Counted from the stretch's first letter, positions 46,723 to 57,419 are shown. The stretch is DNA of 64,000 nucleotides from Aurantiochytrium sp. KH105 (GCA_003116975.1 BGKB01000074.1:124001-188000); one strand, 5' to 3'. A program made the numbers and translations. Notes: generated by a model from the sequence alone, not told the origin.

Positions 46723-47771
46723 ATGGTACGTGGGCATCAGCCAGTGAATATTGGCACAGAAGAAAGAGACAGAGAGAATAAGAGAGAGAGAGAGAGGGGG
46801 AAGTTTGGGCGGGTTATGAATGAAGGTTCTTTTGCCTTTCTCTTCACGCGCATCCACGATTCAGGTCACGGCTGGATCATGGATGCGCACAAGCGTTATA
46901 TGCGAAGCGAAATTGGGGCGAGGAAAGCCAAAGATCAAATGTGTGCCGATTTTGTTCGCAGAAAGCAATAGAAAGGAAGCGAGAGAGAAAGAGAAAAGAG
47001 GAGTGCTTGGTGGATGGATGGATGGATGGATGTATGGATTAAGACATGTATGTAAAGCGGACAGGAAGAAACTGACATCACGAAAAACCCAACTTCGATG
47101 GGTGCTCTTTCCTTTGTTTTCCATTACAGACGCAGGAGGTGGTCCCCGAATTCAAGCTCATCCTTGTGGGTGATGGCGGCGTCGGCAAGACGACCTTTGT
47201 GAAGCGCCACCTGACGGGCGAGTTCGAGAAGAAGTATGTAGCCACCCTCGGTGTCGAGGTGCACCCGCTCGACTTTCACACCAACCACGGCAAAATTAAG
47301 TTTAACGTGTGGGATACCGCCGGTCAGGAAAAGTACGGCGGCCTCCGGGACGGATACTACATTCAAGGTGAGTGCGCCATCATCATGTTCGATGTCACAT
47401 CCCGCATCACCTACAAGCACGTGCCCAACTGGCACCGTGATCTCGTCCGCGTCTGCGACGTCATTCCCATTGTCCTCGTCGGAAACAAGGTCGACATCAA
47501 GGAGCGCAAGGTCAAGGCCAAACAGGTGCTCTTCCATCGCAAGAAGAACCTCCCCTACTACGACATTTCGGCCAAGAGTAACTACCACTTTGAGAAGCCC
47601 TTCCTCTGGCTCGCCAGAAAACTCGTCGGGCAATCCGACCTCAACATCGTGGCTGCTCCTGCCCTGCGACCGCCAACGGCCACTGTCGACGAGGAGCAGC
47701 AGCGGCAGGCCGAGCTCGAGCTCCAGGCCGCCGCCGCAGTTCCCATCCCTGACGACGACGACGAGCTGTAA
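46723..47771 (+). CDS. RAN: Ran GTPase
   Basis: Two exons: 46723-46725 (only the ATG) and 47130-47771, giving 214 residues. The ATG is followed directly by a GTACGT donor; the acceptor is ATTACAG and phase is 0. The product starts [20 protein letters not shown] and has all Ran features: P-loop [10 protein letters not shown], switch I region with [20 protein letters not shown], the Ran-specific [49 protein letters not shown] and an acidic C-terminus (DDDDEL; family DEDDDL). Ran drives nucleocytoplasmic transport and spindle assembly through RCC1 and importins. Without the tiny first exon no in-frame ATG precedes the P-loop, so the split model is needed. The 404-bp intron contains a GGAT repeat near 47015-47038. 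Confidence 0.95.
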
Positions 47772-48475
47772 GTACGCAAGACCTAGCGCGCACACGACAC
47801 GAGTTCCGCAAAAGCTCTAGCGAAAACCCTGCGACCACCTTTTCCCGTTAACCCTGCTCCTATCACGCACCTACAAGAAAAAAGCAAATTACTCTTCTTT
47901 ATCTGCTCCAAACGGGGGGAGAGAGTGGGGGACGCTAGGAATGTCAATCCTTCTCTTTCTTGCTTTCCTTCGCTACCTACCCCCCACACAAGAGTTTACA
48001 TTGTCGATAACTTAATCGATGAATGTCGACTTGCCGTCTTTGTGCCTGGCCACCAGCAGCAGCAGCAGCAGCAACGTTGAAGACGTTAAAATCATGAAAG
48101 AAAAAGGCGCATCTTTGTTAGTGATGTTGCTTGTCAGTGCTTGCCCAAATGAAGAAGATTCATTGGAGAGCATCTGGCATCGGGTCGATTCGATATTCTC
48201 TTACTTCAAATGTGACTTTTGCATCCCTGCAAATCTAGTCATCTTGATCTCAAATAGTATTCCCTCATCCATACATCCACACATCCATACATTGACACCA
48301 ACATAACCGAGTTCATGTTTTATTTGTCTTCAAAGTAGTCATCCATTGATTGATTGCAAATGAATCCGTTGCAAAGGACAGGACGTAACTGTCCCCTCTT
48401 CGTAACGCGATGCTTGTTTCTTTTTTAAACCTTGTTTTCCTTTGTTTTTACGTGCTCGACTTGCTTTGGTGCTCT

Positions 48476-48510
<35 letters not shown>

Positions 48511-48584
48511 TTTCTGCTTGTTTGCCGCAGGGCGCAGACGTGCTTGATATACCTTGTACACTGCACAAGCTCTGGCGCGCAAAG
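47772..48584. other. Ran 3' flank and coiled-coil gene upstream region
   Basis: 813 bp. Contains a CAG run (about 48055-48073) and, just before the next gene, a CT dinucleotide run grading into CG (48471-48510). A frame open from 48432 reads through the CT run (Leu-Ser repeats) into the next gene; I treat it as UTR or intron, since TTTGCCGCAG at 48520-48530 resembles an acceptor. Confidence 0.5.
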
Positions 48585-50687
48585 ATGACAACAACACCAC
48601 GCGCGCAAGGGCGCACAAGGTCTCGGCCAGAGAATTGGGAACCTGCCTCGGGTGAGAGCAGCCATGGCAGACGACGAGGCACACTCTACGCCGGCGCAGA
48701 GCTTCTCGGTACAGGCAAAAGGCTGCAAAAGAACTTTAAAGATGTAGCCATAAGTCTCCAACAACAGCTTGATGCAGACTCGCGCTCCGAGGCGGCAAAA
48801 GTTCAAGTTGCCATGTGGAGACAAAGCGTCAAGGCTTTTGGACAGCACATCGATGCCCAGCTTCAGTTTTGCAAGGACCTCCGACAAGGACACCTCTTGG
48901 CCTCTCTTATGCAAAAGACGCCACAAGACGAAACTGAGCAAGCCGAACTACGCTTCCTTGGTCATCTCAAAACTGATATTCGAGCGCTTCACCTCATGCT
49001 CGAAGACATGCGTCGCAATGGAAACGGGGCAATCATGCTCGAACCCTCTTACCGCGTCGGCGACGACAACAGAATAAGTGATGCAAAATATACTTTTGGC
49101 GATGCGCAAGGAGACAGCGAACTTCTCGGCACAGACGGCACCACGGATGGCGATTTTTTCCGAGCAAAAACCGCCCGCGCCTCAGCCGCGACCGAATTGC
49201 GCGCGCAAAATATCGAGCGTGATCTAGCTCTCGCCACAGACGACTCCAGACAATCGCAACAGCGCTGTGCAGACGTAGGACCTGGAGGACCTGCTGCCAC
49301 TAATGCCGCGAATGCTGCTGCTGCTGCTACTGCTGCGTCGCCGCCGCCCTCCGGGCGACCTCGAAGCGGCGGACCTCAGATCCGACCTGGACGGACTCTG
49401 GAAGAAAATGGTCAGGCGAGAGCCCTGCCATCGCGAGATAACCTTTTGCAACTTGTCGCAAAGCATCAGGACATGCTCTGCTCCGTATTAAAAGGCGTCA
49501 TGGCCGACCAAGCAGCCATGGAATACAAACTTGGCCTCAGCGACCCAGACAAGTCCGACGAGACGAATGCGCTTGTGAGCAAGTACTTTGCAACCAGCTC
49601 GCCCCTCACACGTCTCGTCGTCATTCTCGCCAAGGAAGTTCAGCACCTTGTCGGTGTCGTGGAGACGCTTGGCTACGCACGTGAAGGCATGAGCATGGTC
49701 GACGAGCTCGAGCGCCAACGCAAAGAGGTACAAACCTTTCGCAAGGCACACGCCCAAGCACAGGCACAAGTGAACCTTCTCGAGACTGCACTACGCTCTT
49801 TCAAGGAGGAACGTGCCCCTGCACATAAAAAACATCTTGCTGGTAGCGAGCTCTTGCGCATCGAGGAGGCGCGTCAGCGGTTACTGAAACTCGAAGACTC
49901 TCTCAAAGTCACGCACGAACGCAACGCAAACCTTTTGCTCGCAAACGGCCAGCTTGCCGACGAACTGTCACAAGCGCGCGAGGCACTCTGTGCCGAGACA
50001 AAGGCTCACCAAGAGGAGCGCGCTTGGTTCCTCCCTCGCCTTGAGCAAGTCGAGACCATTGTTCGTACCACAGCATCATCCTTTGAGCATCTCTCGCTCG
50101 ACGTTGAGCTGCTCTCCAACATGTACGCCACTGCCTGCGCGCAGCTCGAAGACCGCGCGTCGAGCTCAGGATCCCTTCAAGCCGAACTACAAACCATCTC
50201 AGAAAAGTTCCGCAACTTGCTCAAGCGTGTGCAAGAGGAAAAGCTCGAGAACAAGCGCAAAGATCGCGTTATTGTTGCGCTCATGGGAGCACGACACGAA
50301 ATGCAAAAGCAAGTCAAGGAGGCGCAAGCCAAGGTTGCGCGAAGCGATACTCAGCTCGACAACGTGCGCGGCGCCAACTCTTTGCAAAACGCCGACCTTG
50401 AAGCCGCTCGTGCTATGAGTGCGTGCCTTCGAGACGAACTTGCTCAAGCTCAAGCTGACCAGACCGCTCTGTTAGAAAAAGTACGCACTCTCGAGGCTGA
50501 AGCCGATCAGCGCCAACGTAAACATGATACCGAAGTTGCCGAGCTTCAGCACAAAATTGATGACCTTCAGGTCGCTGGAATGGACCAAGCCACTCGGGAC
50601 GCCTATGACGAAATGAAGCTGCGGCTCAAGCACGCTCTTGCAGCGTACCAAACCCTCGAGGCCAAGCTTGCTGCCAAGGATGCGTGA
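48585..50687 (+). CDS. Long coiled-coil protein, unknown family
   Basis: 700 residues from the ATG at 48585 (MTTTPRAQGRTRSRPEN). Residues 1-45 are basic and disordered. About 45-165 is helical (AELLGTGKRLQKNFKDVAIS; MWRQSVKAFGQHIDAQLQFC), and about 230-290 is an Ala/Pro-rich linker. From about 300 to 420 are further helices (LLQLVAKHQDMLCSVLKGVM), and from about 425 to the end there is almost unbroken coiled coil (ELERQRKEVQTFRKAHAQAQ; RVQEEKLENKRKDRVIVALM). No motor, CH, GRIP or zinc domain is visible. A cytoskeletal, Golgi or basal-body scaffold is plausible, but nothing in the sequence selects between them. The more upstream in-frame ATG at 48432 would add 51 residues encoded by a simple CT repeat, so I reject it. 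Confidence 0.8.
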   Translation: MTTTPRAQGRTRSRPENWEPASGESSHGRRRGTLYAGAELLGTGKRLQKNFKDVAISLQQQLDADSRSEAAKVQVAMWRQSVKAFGQHIDAQLQFCKDLRQGHLLASLMQKTPQDETEQAELRFLGHLKTDIRALHLMLEDMRRNGNGAIMLEPSYRVGDDNRISDAKYTFGDAQGDSELLGTDGTTDGDFFRAKTARASAATELRAQNIERDLALATDDSRQSQQRCADVGPGGPAATNAANAAAAATAASPPPSGRPRSGGPQIRPGRTLEENGQARALPSRDNLLQLVAKHQDMLCSVLKGVMADQAAMEYKLGLSDPDKSDETNALVSKYFATSSPLTRLVVILAKEVQHLVGVVETLGYAREGMSMVDELERQRKEVQTFRKAHAQAQAQVNLLETALRSFKEERAPAHKKHLAGSELLRIEEARQRLLKLEDSLKVTHERNANLLLANGQLADELSQAREALCAETKAHQEERAWFLPRLEQVETIVRTTASSFEHLSLDVELLSNMYATACAQLEDRASSSGSLQAELQTISEKFRNLLKRVQEEKLENKRKDRVIVALMGARHEMQKQVKEAQAKVARSDTQLDNVRGANSLQNADLEAARAMSACLRDELAQAQADQTALLEKVRTLEAEADQRQRKHDTEVAELQHKIDDLQVAGMDQATRDAYDEMKLRLKHALAAYQTLEAKLAAKDA

Positions 50688-51325
50688 ACCGCGCAAGAAA
50701 TTGATCCTTCTACTCTTTTCGAACAAAAGGTATTTAAAGAAAAAACCGACTAGAAGAAGACTCTCTTTTGCTTCGACGACCTCTCAAGGTCGCCGTTGCA
50801 GTCGCCTTCTTCGTCTTCGTCGTTTCTGCGTGGTCGGTCACCTTCTCGATGTCCTTCCCTCTCAAGTCCGTCCATCTCACTACAAGTCAGCCGCAAGCTG
50901 CGCGCGCGCGAGCGGTCAAGTCGATCAGAGGTCGTCCCATCCAAGCGAGAACGAGGCCCTTGCGACGCAGTCGTGCGTTTCCACGCGACGGCTGTAGCCC
51001 CGCCGCCTCTTCTCGTTTGTCGCTGCTATCCCTGTCGCTGTCGGCCCTGGCAGTGAATCGTGCGGCTCTGGGAAAAGGGCTCCAGCACGCTCCAGCACCT
51101 AGGCCTAGTAAGGAGGCGCCAGAAAGACAGGGCAAGCAACAGACAGACAGACCCCAAAGACGTGCTGGCGCCTCTTCGCCGACCTCGGCGACCGCCTGCT
51201 CGCTGGCCCGCTCTCGCTCGCTCGCCCGCTCGCTCGCTCCCTCTCAACCTCTTGCTCGCGCGCGCGCGGCGCGCGCAGGAAAGGCCACGGCCCAAGGGGA
51301 GGACGAGGCGAGAAAACATCCAAAG
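50688..51325. promoter_or_regulatory. Upstream region of the NAA10 gene
   Basis: 638 bp. Frames are open on both strands but rich in Arg, Ser and Ala. The forward frame runs in phase into NAA10 from 50768, yet the homologous N-terminus begins exactly at the ATG at 51326. CGCTCGCTCG-type short repeats occur at 51205-51240. Confidence 0.5.
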
Positions 51326-52130
51326 ATGGTGAACATCCGCCGAGCGACCGTGGAGGACCTCCTCGCTATGCAGAACTGCAACCTGCACTGTCTGCCGGAG
51401 AACTATCAGATGAAGTATTACGTATACCACGAGCTCTCCTGGCCGCAACTGCTTTACGTGGCCGAAGTCAACGAGAAGATCGTCGGCTACGTCCTTGCCA
51501 AAATGTAAGTATCAATCGCTCCGAGTCAGCCAATAAAAAAGGAGACACGTGTTTTGTCAAAAAGCACGCAAGTACGTCCAAGAAGGACACAGACACTGAC
51601 ACTGACTGGAATGCTTTGCCCTTGGATTATTTGCTTCTATTTCCTCCTCTTTTTTTTGCGCCCAATCACACAGTGATGAAGACATGTCGAATGGACTCCA
51701 TGGTCACATTACCTCACTCTCTGTTCTGCGTTCGCACCGTAAGCTTGGCCTCGCGACCAAGCTCATGCGTGCCTCGCAGCGCGATATGCGCGAGACTTTT
51801 CAGGCAAAATATGTGTCTCTTCATGTCCGTCGGACCAACTATGCGGCCTTCCATCTCTACCATGACACCCTTGGCTACAAGATTAACGATATCGAGGCAG
51901 GTTACTATGCCGACGGTGAGGACGCTTATGACATGAGAATGACCTTTAAGGATTCTTCGCCCCCTTCACGCAAGGACAAAACTTCGCCACCGGATATTGC
52001 CGATCTTGCCTTCCTCCTCGAAGAAGACGAGGGTGAGGAACGCAAGGCTCCGGAGCCCACCGATGGTGCTATCCCAGCCGAAGGGGACATTGTTCACGAT
52101 CTCGACGACAAGGATAAACCCAAACAGTAG
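51326..52130 (+). CDS. NAA10: N-alpha-acetyltransferase NAA10 (ARD1), catalytic subunit of NatA
   Basis: Two exons, 51326-51504 and 51674-52130, 211 residues. Donor GTAAGT, acceptor CACAG; the junction completes an Ile codon and restores VGYVLAKIDEDMSNG. It starts [20 protein letters not shown] followed by [45 protein letters not shown] (acetyl-CoA loop R/Q-x-x-G-x-A as RKLGLA), [27 protein letters not shown] and [11 protein letters not shown]. These are the ARD1 signatures. NatA, with NAA15, acetylates N-termini exposed after Met removal as they leave the ribosome. The C-terminal 50 residues are acidic and disordered, as in other NAA10 proteins. The gene ends 84 bp from the convergent stop of the IQ/TPPP gene. 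Confidence 0.96.
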
Positions 52131-52214
52131 ATGTTTCAAATTTGATTCTCAAGTCATGAATTGGCTCTGGTAGTAGTAAATCCTTTTGTCCTTTGCTCCA
52201 AGGCATTTATTGCT

Positions 52215-55200
52215 CTAATAGTGAAATCCTTGGCCGTACTCGTCGTATTCATTCGAGTCATGCCATACGCCGAACTCGTCCCAGTATCCTCCTTCTTGTG
52301 CCTCTCCCTCGGCGTATTGTGTTGGATCCTGTTCGTATGCATGAGCATACTCTTGAGCATATGCTTCCTCACCCTGTGCAAAGTAGCCATAGTCTTGAGC
52401 GCCAACACCTTCGGGGGCGTACGTTTGTTCAGCATATCTTTCCTCTTTAGCAGCATACTCATTTACTTGAGATTGCTGCGCAAAGTCATCTTTCCAAACC
52501 GTCTCGCCCGTACGTCGATTACAATAGTATACAGCTTGCTGCGTCTCGTCAAAGTACTCGTCCCATGCATCCGCCTCCTCTTCGGCGCCTGCGTCCTGTG
52601 CTTGATCAAGAAATTGTGCATCGTATTCTTCTTTCCAAAGTGTCTCTCCTGTGCCTGCGTTATAGTAGTACGTAGCTTGCTGATTCTCATCAAAGTATTC
52701 CTCCCATGCGCTGTCAGCATTCTCTATTTCGGCTGCGCCAGCAGATCCCGCAACGACGCTTTGATCAAAAGGCTCAGCAACTTCGTTCCAAGCAGTATCT
52801 GATGCGCCGCCTCCGACCTGGTACGATGTTGTAATTGCTTCGTCTCGATCGCTTGCGCTTGTGGCTGTTTGGTGCTTTTTCGAAGACGCGGAATCTCGAC
52901 TCATGGTAGCTGCGAGCGTGTCATTGGCTTGACTATCACGTTTGGACACCTGCTCTGCAGCCTGCTCAATAGCACTCTGTGCTGAGACCTCGGGGCCAAT
53001 AATGTCTTTGGATGCGGTCGTTGAACTCTTCACCTTTGTCTTTGGTGCGTCGCACTCGCTGTCCAACGCGGACGATTTCTCCTTTTCAGAATGTGCAACA
53101 TCATCATCTACTTTCGCCACAGCTTGGTCGTCGCCACCATCATCAGCAACTTTCACCGCCAGGGCGTTGTCGCTGTTTTTCGCTTCTTTCTCGTCAGTCA
53201 CTCGTAAAATGCCGTTCGTTTGCGAAGACGGAGCGACGCCATCGCTAGCGTGCGATCCTTCAGATCTAAGTTTGCTTTCGCTCATTTCAGCAGATTCCTT
53301 CTTGGTTTTCGTTTTCCGTCTTCCTCGCAATGAGATCCGAAGCGTTTTCTTACGAGAGCGGTCTTCCATGGCATCTTCTTGAATTGGTTGCTCTTCGTCT
53401 GCATTGCCTTCAGACTTCTTCTTGTTTCTCTTCATTCTCTCTTTGAGACCGCCTAACTTTGAGATGGCTGTGGGATGACGCAGCGCGTCTTTTGCCTCAT
53501 TTTCGCTGCCAGGAAGCTCGTCTGTGGGTTTGCCATCGATTTCAAGATCACCCTTGGTCGCTTCGGCATTGAATTCTGTTCCTGTGGCCATGGATATGTC
53601 GGCGGAAGCATCGCCCTCGCGAGACACTGACGCCTGAGATTTATCCTGCGCTTTCGCAGGCTCATCATTCAACGACTGCACGTCCTTCTTGAGAAGACCC
53701 GTCGCCTTTTGCACGTGCGCGAGATTGGCCTTGAAGCGATTGACAAGCTTTTTACGCTCTGCTTCCTCTTTTGCGCGGGCAATGCGTTCGCGTCGTGCTG
53801 CAAGAGCGTCGATCATATATTTGCCTTTTCCCGACTGACGCGTCAGCTTTCCCCGAACACATGCTTGAATCTTGGCCGCAGCGCGATGGCGCTCCTTCTC
53901 AAGACGTACTTCTTCCATTTGTTGCGCCTGGTCAAGAACATACGCACGCACACGAGCCTCGTGGAGTTCCTGACGGTGCTCTTCAACTGCGCGTGTCGTA
54001 AACTTTCGTGGCACAAGCGTGGTAAGATCAAGTCCATACTCGCGCTCGACGCAGACACTGCAAGTCGGATACGGCTGATCGAAACGAGCTGCGCGTAGCC
54101 CGCACGTTTGGCACACACCTGTGTCCTCTGGCACAAGCCAGTCGAGCTCATGTCGCAATTTGTTTCCTTTGCGATGTGAATAGTCTGCGCAGCAGTCGCA
54201 TAGTGCAAGGTCCCCACATTCGACACATACCTTCGTGGCCATCTGGAACTTGCACATACTGCAGCGCGCGATTGCCGTCACGTCATGCTGCGCGCGTTTA
54301 CCCTTTTTGTGTACCATATCCGAGCAGCTTTGGCAATATGCGATCTCGCAATCTTCGCAGTGTGCTGCGACCGCTCTTTCTTCGCACCGATCACAAAGCT
54401 CGATGAGTTGGTGTCTCGCTGGAGGAATATGAATGACCGCGTCTACATCACCGTCTCCCAGAAGCGCCGGCTTTGTCCACGTTGTCAATCCCGACGTCGG
54501 ATTTTGCCAAAAGCGCGCTCCCGTCTCGGTGTCGATAAAACTGCGGTAGAGAGATCGCATAATTACCATGACACGCTGTCTCGCTGCATGCTGCCGCCAG
54601 GCTGACTGGATCCGACGCGCGGCTTGGGTCTGCGCCGCAAGCAGTTTCTGATAATCACGCGCAACGCGCGCAAGGCGTGCTCGCTGGCGACTTTTCCACG
54701 CGCGATACATATTTTGCATTCGAATAGCCATTTTCGCGGCACGAACCTCTGTTCGCGCACGAATGGCCTTGCGCCATCTACCACAAAGGACGAACTCATC
54801 AAGGAAGCGAGCAATTTGCGCATCGTTGTCGCGGTGCGCGCGAAAGTGCGTCACCTCGGGGAAGAACTGTTCTGCCAAAAGCTCGAGCGCGTCGACGAAT
54901 GCCAAGAAGTCCATCTTGCGCTTTCCCATGCAACATTTGGAGAACAAAATATCAACTTCGGTCGCCTTCAGGCGGCCTTCGCTCTGGACTCCAATAGACT
55001 GGCAGTACTTTGAAAATGCAGCGGATCCAAGCGAAGCGATTTCACCGACTTGCTTTTGGCTCACCGTAGATTGTGCAGACCGTCCTTGCGACAGCGAATT
55101 GGAGCCTGACGACCGCGACGCCGTCGAACTTGATCCAGATGCTGCTGCGTTTGCTGCGCGGCCTGCGCCGGGGTCAACGAGATCAGAGAATACAGCGAGC

Positions 55201-57419
55201 GGCTCTGAATCCTGCGGCAGCGTTCGCGCTGGATTACAATGCAACGCGGTCAGAGCAAGTCGACTCTGCTCGTTGCGAAGTCCCTTTGCCGCTTCGAGCG
55301 CTCCCCGCAAAGCCGACTCCTGCTTCGCCCGGGCCTCATCAAGACGCACTCGCATTGACGAACGTGCAGCATAACACCGCACAACGCCGGCAATCTTGAG
55401 CTGAGCCATGTAATGGTGTTTACGCTGCGAAAGTTCGACTCGAGCCAAGTGCATTCGCCACCACGATTCGATTTTTGTTGCCGAATCGTATCGCCGCTGG
55501 CGCTGCTGGCCTAATGCACGTACGGCATGGCCACGATATGCAGCCTGTATGCGCGTCGCAGCACGTGATCTGCGCCAAGCTACAAAGAAAATACGGTGAG
55601 GTAGCATACGCCAGAGACTTTGCAGCATTGTTGCTGCGCGATGCTTTCGCTCGCGCATTATACGCCGACGATGATGGATGATCAGGCGACGCGCTAGCTT
55701 TCCTCGCCAAAAACGCTGGATCGTGGTGGCAGCCTCACTTCGCGCTGCTTTGGAGACGAAAAGTTTCGCTACGCGGCGACGATGATTCCTCGTGCGCAAT
55801 TTGCCTGCCTTGGCCGCAAGGCGCGCCTTTTGCGCCTCGCCTTTGACGTGCTTCAAGCGTTCAAGCTCTCGATTGGCGAGTCGCGCGCGATACATGACTT
55901 GGACCTGAAGTGCGGCTTCTTCCACCTTGTCTCTGTATCGGTTCACCCATTGCTCGTAATTGCACAGTTCACGCAGACGCGCCACCTTGCGTCGAGCTAG
56001 AAATCCTCGGACGATACGTTGCATCTGCACGGCGAGACCATGCCCAGCAAAGGCTACGCCACACCGGAACCGCATTCTACGCCATACCTTTTGTATGACA
56101 AGGGCGGCTCCATTTTGCGCAAAGCGCTGCGCTCGCAAGTATTGGACATTGCTCAGCTGTTCCTCTCTTGCCTCGTGCCGAGCCTGCACGGCACGAAATC
56201 TTGCTTGGCGCCGACCGCGCATGCCGCGAAAGGCGCTTTGTATTTGAGTCGCAGCCTTTATCTGGCGAGCTCGAAGTTCTTGCAACACAACAAACGCAAC
56301 GCGACTTCGCTTGCCCCGCCAATGCGTTTGCACGCGGACGACCGCCTCGAGATCGCGAACGAGCGACCGCCGCAACTGCTTTGATCTGTGCATTCGCGCG
56401 ATGGACTCAATGAGAATTGCTGCCCGAGTTCTCTCGTGGCACCGTGAGAAAATCTCATCTTCTGCTTGCGAAACTCGCGAGCTTTCGCGTGCGCGCTGAC
56501 GCTTCAGATCTCGTCCTGTACGACACATGTAGCCTCTTGCAACACGCTGAATATGCGCTGCGGCAGCAAAACGATCTCGAATCCGCTGCTGCTTGACAAA
56601 GTCAACCCATCTACGCATTGCATTACGCTGGGCTCTCGTGAACATCGCTTGAAGAATCTCTACGATGCGACGCCCCCCTCGCTGCTGGCAGTACGTCTCG
56701 AGCTTGTACTTTAGAAGAAACTGCATCGGGAGCGTCTCCATGCCTCTCTCGAGTGCACTCTGCATGCGAATGGCGGCAAGACTGGCTCTCCTTTGCATCT
56801 TGTTTTGCTTCACGCCCAAAATATGTGTCTCCTCCAGCCTCGTCTGATTTTCAAGCTGGAGTCGAGCTGATAATTTGACCTGTGACAGCGCTGTTTTGAT
56901 TGAGTCTGAGGTTGTCTCCTTCAATTTATGTGTCACTCTTCGAAGAGCTTGATCTATCTTACGAACAGGAGCTCGCCGCGCAAGAAGCTCTTCAAAGAGC
57001 GGATGGAGCTTGCGCGGCGGCTGTACTTGCTCGATTTCGGCCAATCCACCCGTTTTCTTCTCTTGCGCGAGGTCATCTGTCGATATTTGGTTTGCGATGC
57101 CGCTACTCCGCGAGATAGCATGATCACGAGCGTCGCGAGCAGATAGTAACCTCTCATCCTCTTTCCCATCCTCCGCCTCCTCGACCTGACTCCGAGGAAG
57201 AGCATCTTTGATCTCCGGAAAGCGTAGACGTTTTCGTCTTGCTCTTGCTTGCCTCGCAAGTACCTCGTACAGGTTCTCCTTCCTCCCCCGTTTCCTCCTC
57301 TTCACGCCCACGAGCTCCGCAGGCGCTCGCAGGTCCACCTCGAGGACCTTGTCCGCCAAGTGTCTCCTCGGCGCCAGCACCGCCAGGCGCTCCGCCTCGT
57401 CCTCGTCCTCGTCCTCCAT
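52215..57419 (-). CDS. Giant IQ-motif, TPPP-like, WW and B-box scaffold protein
   Basis: 1734 residues from the ATG at 57419 (MEDEDEDEAERLAVLAP), single exon. The frame is open further upstream, but there it is antisense to the neighbouring gene and to GC repeats. Order of parts: N-terminal basic/helical 1-280; at least 14 IQ-like motifs spread over about 280-680 and again near 900-960 (AATQIQSAFRGMRGRR, AATTIQRFWRGKLARR), expected to bind calmodulin or myosin light-chain-like proteins; a TPPP/p25-alpha-like piece at about 800-850 (VDILFSKCCMGKRKMDFLAF); a WW motif at about 945-970 (ARFWQNPTSGLTTW); two B-box/zinc clusters at about 1000-1105 (CDRCEERAVAAHCEDC; CSMCKFQMATKVCVECGD); a disordered 1180-1550; and two nearly identical WW motifs at about 1568-1646 (YYYNAGTGETLW; YYCNRRTGETVW). 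Together this points to a cytoskeletal, probably axonemal or microtubule-linked, scaffold. Length and intactness argue for a working gene. Confidence 0.8.
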   Translation of the reverse strand: MEDEDEDEAERLAVLAPRRHLADKVLEVDLRAPAELVGVKRRKRGRKENLYEVLARQARARRKRLRFPEIKDALPRSQVEEAEDGKEDERLLSARDARDHAISRSSGIANQISTDDLAQEKKTGGLAEIEQVQPPRKLHPLFEELLARRAPVRKIDQALRRVTHKLKETTSDSIKTALSQVKLSARLQLENQTRLEETHILGVKQNKMQRRASLAAIRMQSALERGMETLPMQFLLKYKLETYCQQRGGRRIVEILQAMFTRAQRNAMRRWVDFVKQQRIRDRFAAAAHIQRVARGYMCRTGRDLKRQRARESSRVSQAEDEIFSRCHERTRAAILIESIARMHRSKQLRRSLVRDLEAVVRVQTHWRGKRSRVAFVVLQELRARQIKAATQIQSAFRGMRGRRQARFRAVQARHEAREEQLSNVQYLRAQRFAQNGAALVIQKVWRRMRFRCGVAFAGHGLAVQMQRIVRGFLARRKVARLRELCNYEQWVNRYRDKVEEAALQVQVMYRARLANRELERLKHVKGEAQKARLAAKAGKLRTRNHRRRVAKLFVSKAARSEAATTIQRFWRGKLARRLIIHHRRRIMRERKHRAATMLQSLWRMLPHRIFFVAWRRSRAATRIQAAYRGHAVRALGQQRQRRYDSATKIESWWRMHLARVELSQRKHHYMAQLKIAGVVRCYAARSSMRVRLDEARAKQESALRGALEAAKGLRNEQSRLALTALHCNPARTLPQDSEPLAVFSDLVDPGAGRAANAAASGSSSTASRSSGSNSLSQGRSAQSTVSQKQVGEIASLGSAAFSKYCQSIGVQSEGRLKATEVDILFSKCCMGKRKMDFLAFVDALELLAEQFFPEVTHFRAHRDNDAQIARFLDEFVLCGRWRKAIRARTEVRAAKMAIRMQNMYRAWKSRQRARLARVARDYQKLLAAQTQAARRIQSAWRQHAARQRVMVIMRSLYRSFIDTETGARFWQNPTSGLTTWTKPALLGDGDVDAVIHIPPARHQLIELCDRCEERAVAAHCEDCEIAYCQSCSDMVHKKGKRAQHDVTAIARCSMCKFQMATKVCVECGDLALCDCCADYSHRKGNKLRHELDWLVPEDTGVCQTCGLRAARFDQPYPTCSVCVEREYGLDLTTLVPRKFTTRAVEEHRQELHEARVRAYVLDQAQQMEEVRLEKERHRAAAKIQACVRGKLTRQSGKGKYMIDALAARRERIARAKEEAERKKLVNRFKANLAHVQKATGLLKKDVQSLNDEPAKAQDKSQASVSREGDASADISMATGTEFNAEATKGDLEIDGKPTDELPGSENEAKDALRHPTAISKLGGLKERMKRNKKKSEGNADEEQPIQEDAMEDRSRKKTLRISLRGRRKTKTKKESAEMSESKLRSEGSHASDGVAPSSQTNGILRVTDEKEAKNSDNALAVKVADDGGDDQAVAKVDDDVAHSEKEKSSALDSECDAPKTKVKSSTTASKDIIGPEVSAQSAIEQAAEQVSKRDSQANDTLAATMSRDSASSKKHQTATSASDRDEAITTSYQVGGGASDTAWNEVAEPFDQSVVAGSAGAAEIENADSAWEEYFDENQQATYYYNAGTGETLWKEEYDAQFLDQAQDAGAEEEADAWDEYFDETQQAVYYCNRRTGETVWKDDFAQQSQVNEYAAKEERYAEQTYAPEGVGAQDYGYFAQGEEAYAQEYAHAYEQDPTQYAEGEAQEGGYWDEFGVWHDSNEYDEYGQGFHY

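Noticed and set aside
48432-48584. Upstream ATG for the coiled-coil gene
   Set aside because: The added residues are encoded by a CT/CG dinucleotide run and by sequence resembling an intron end.
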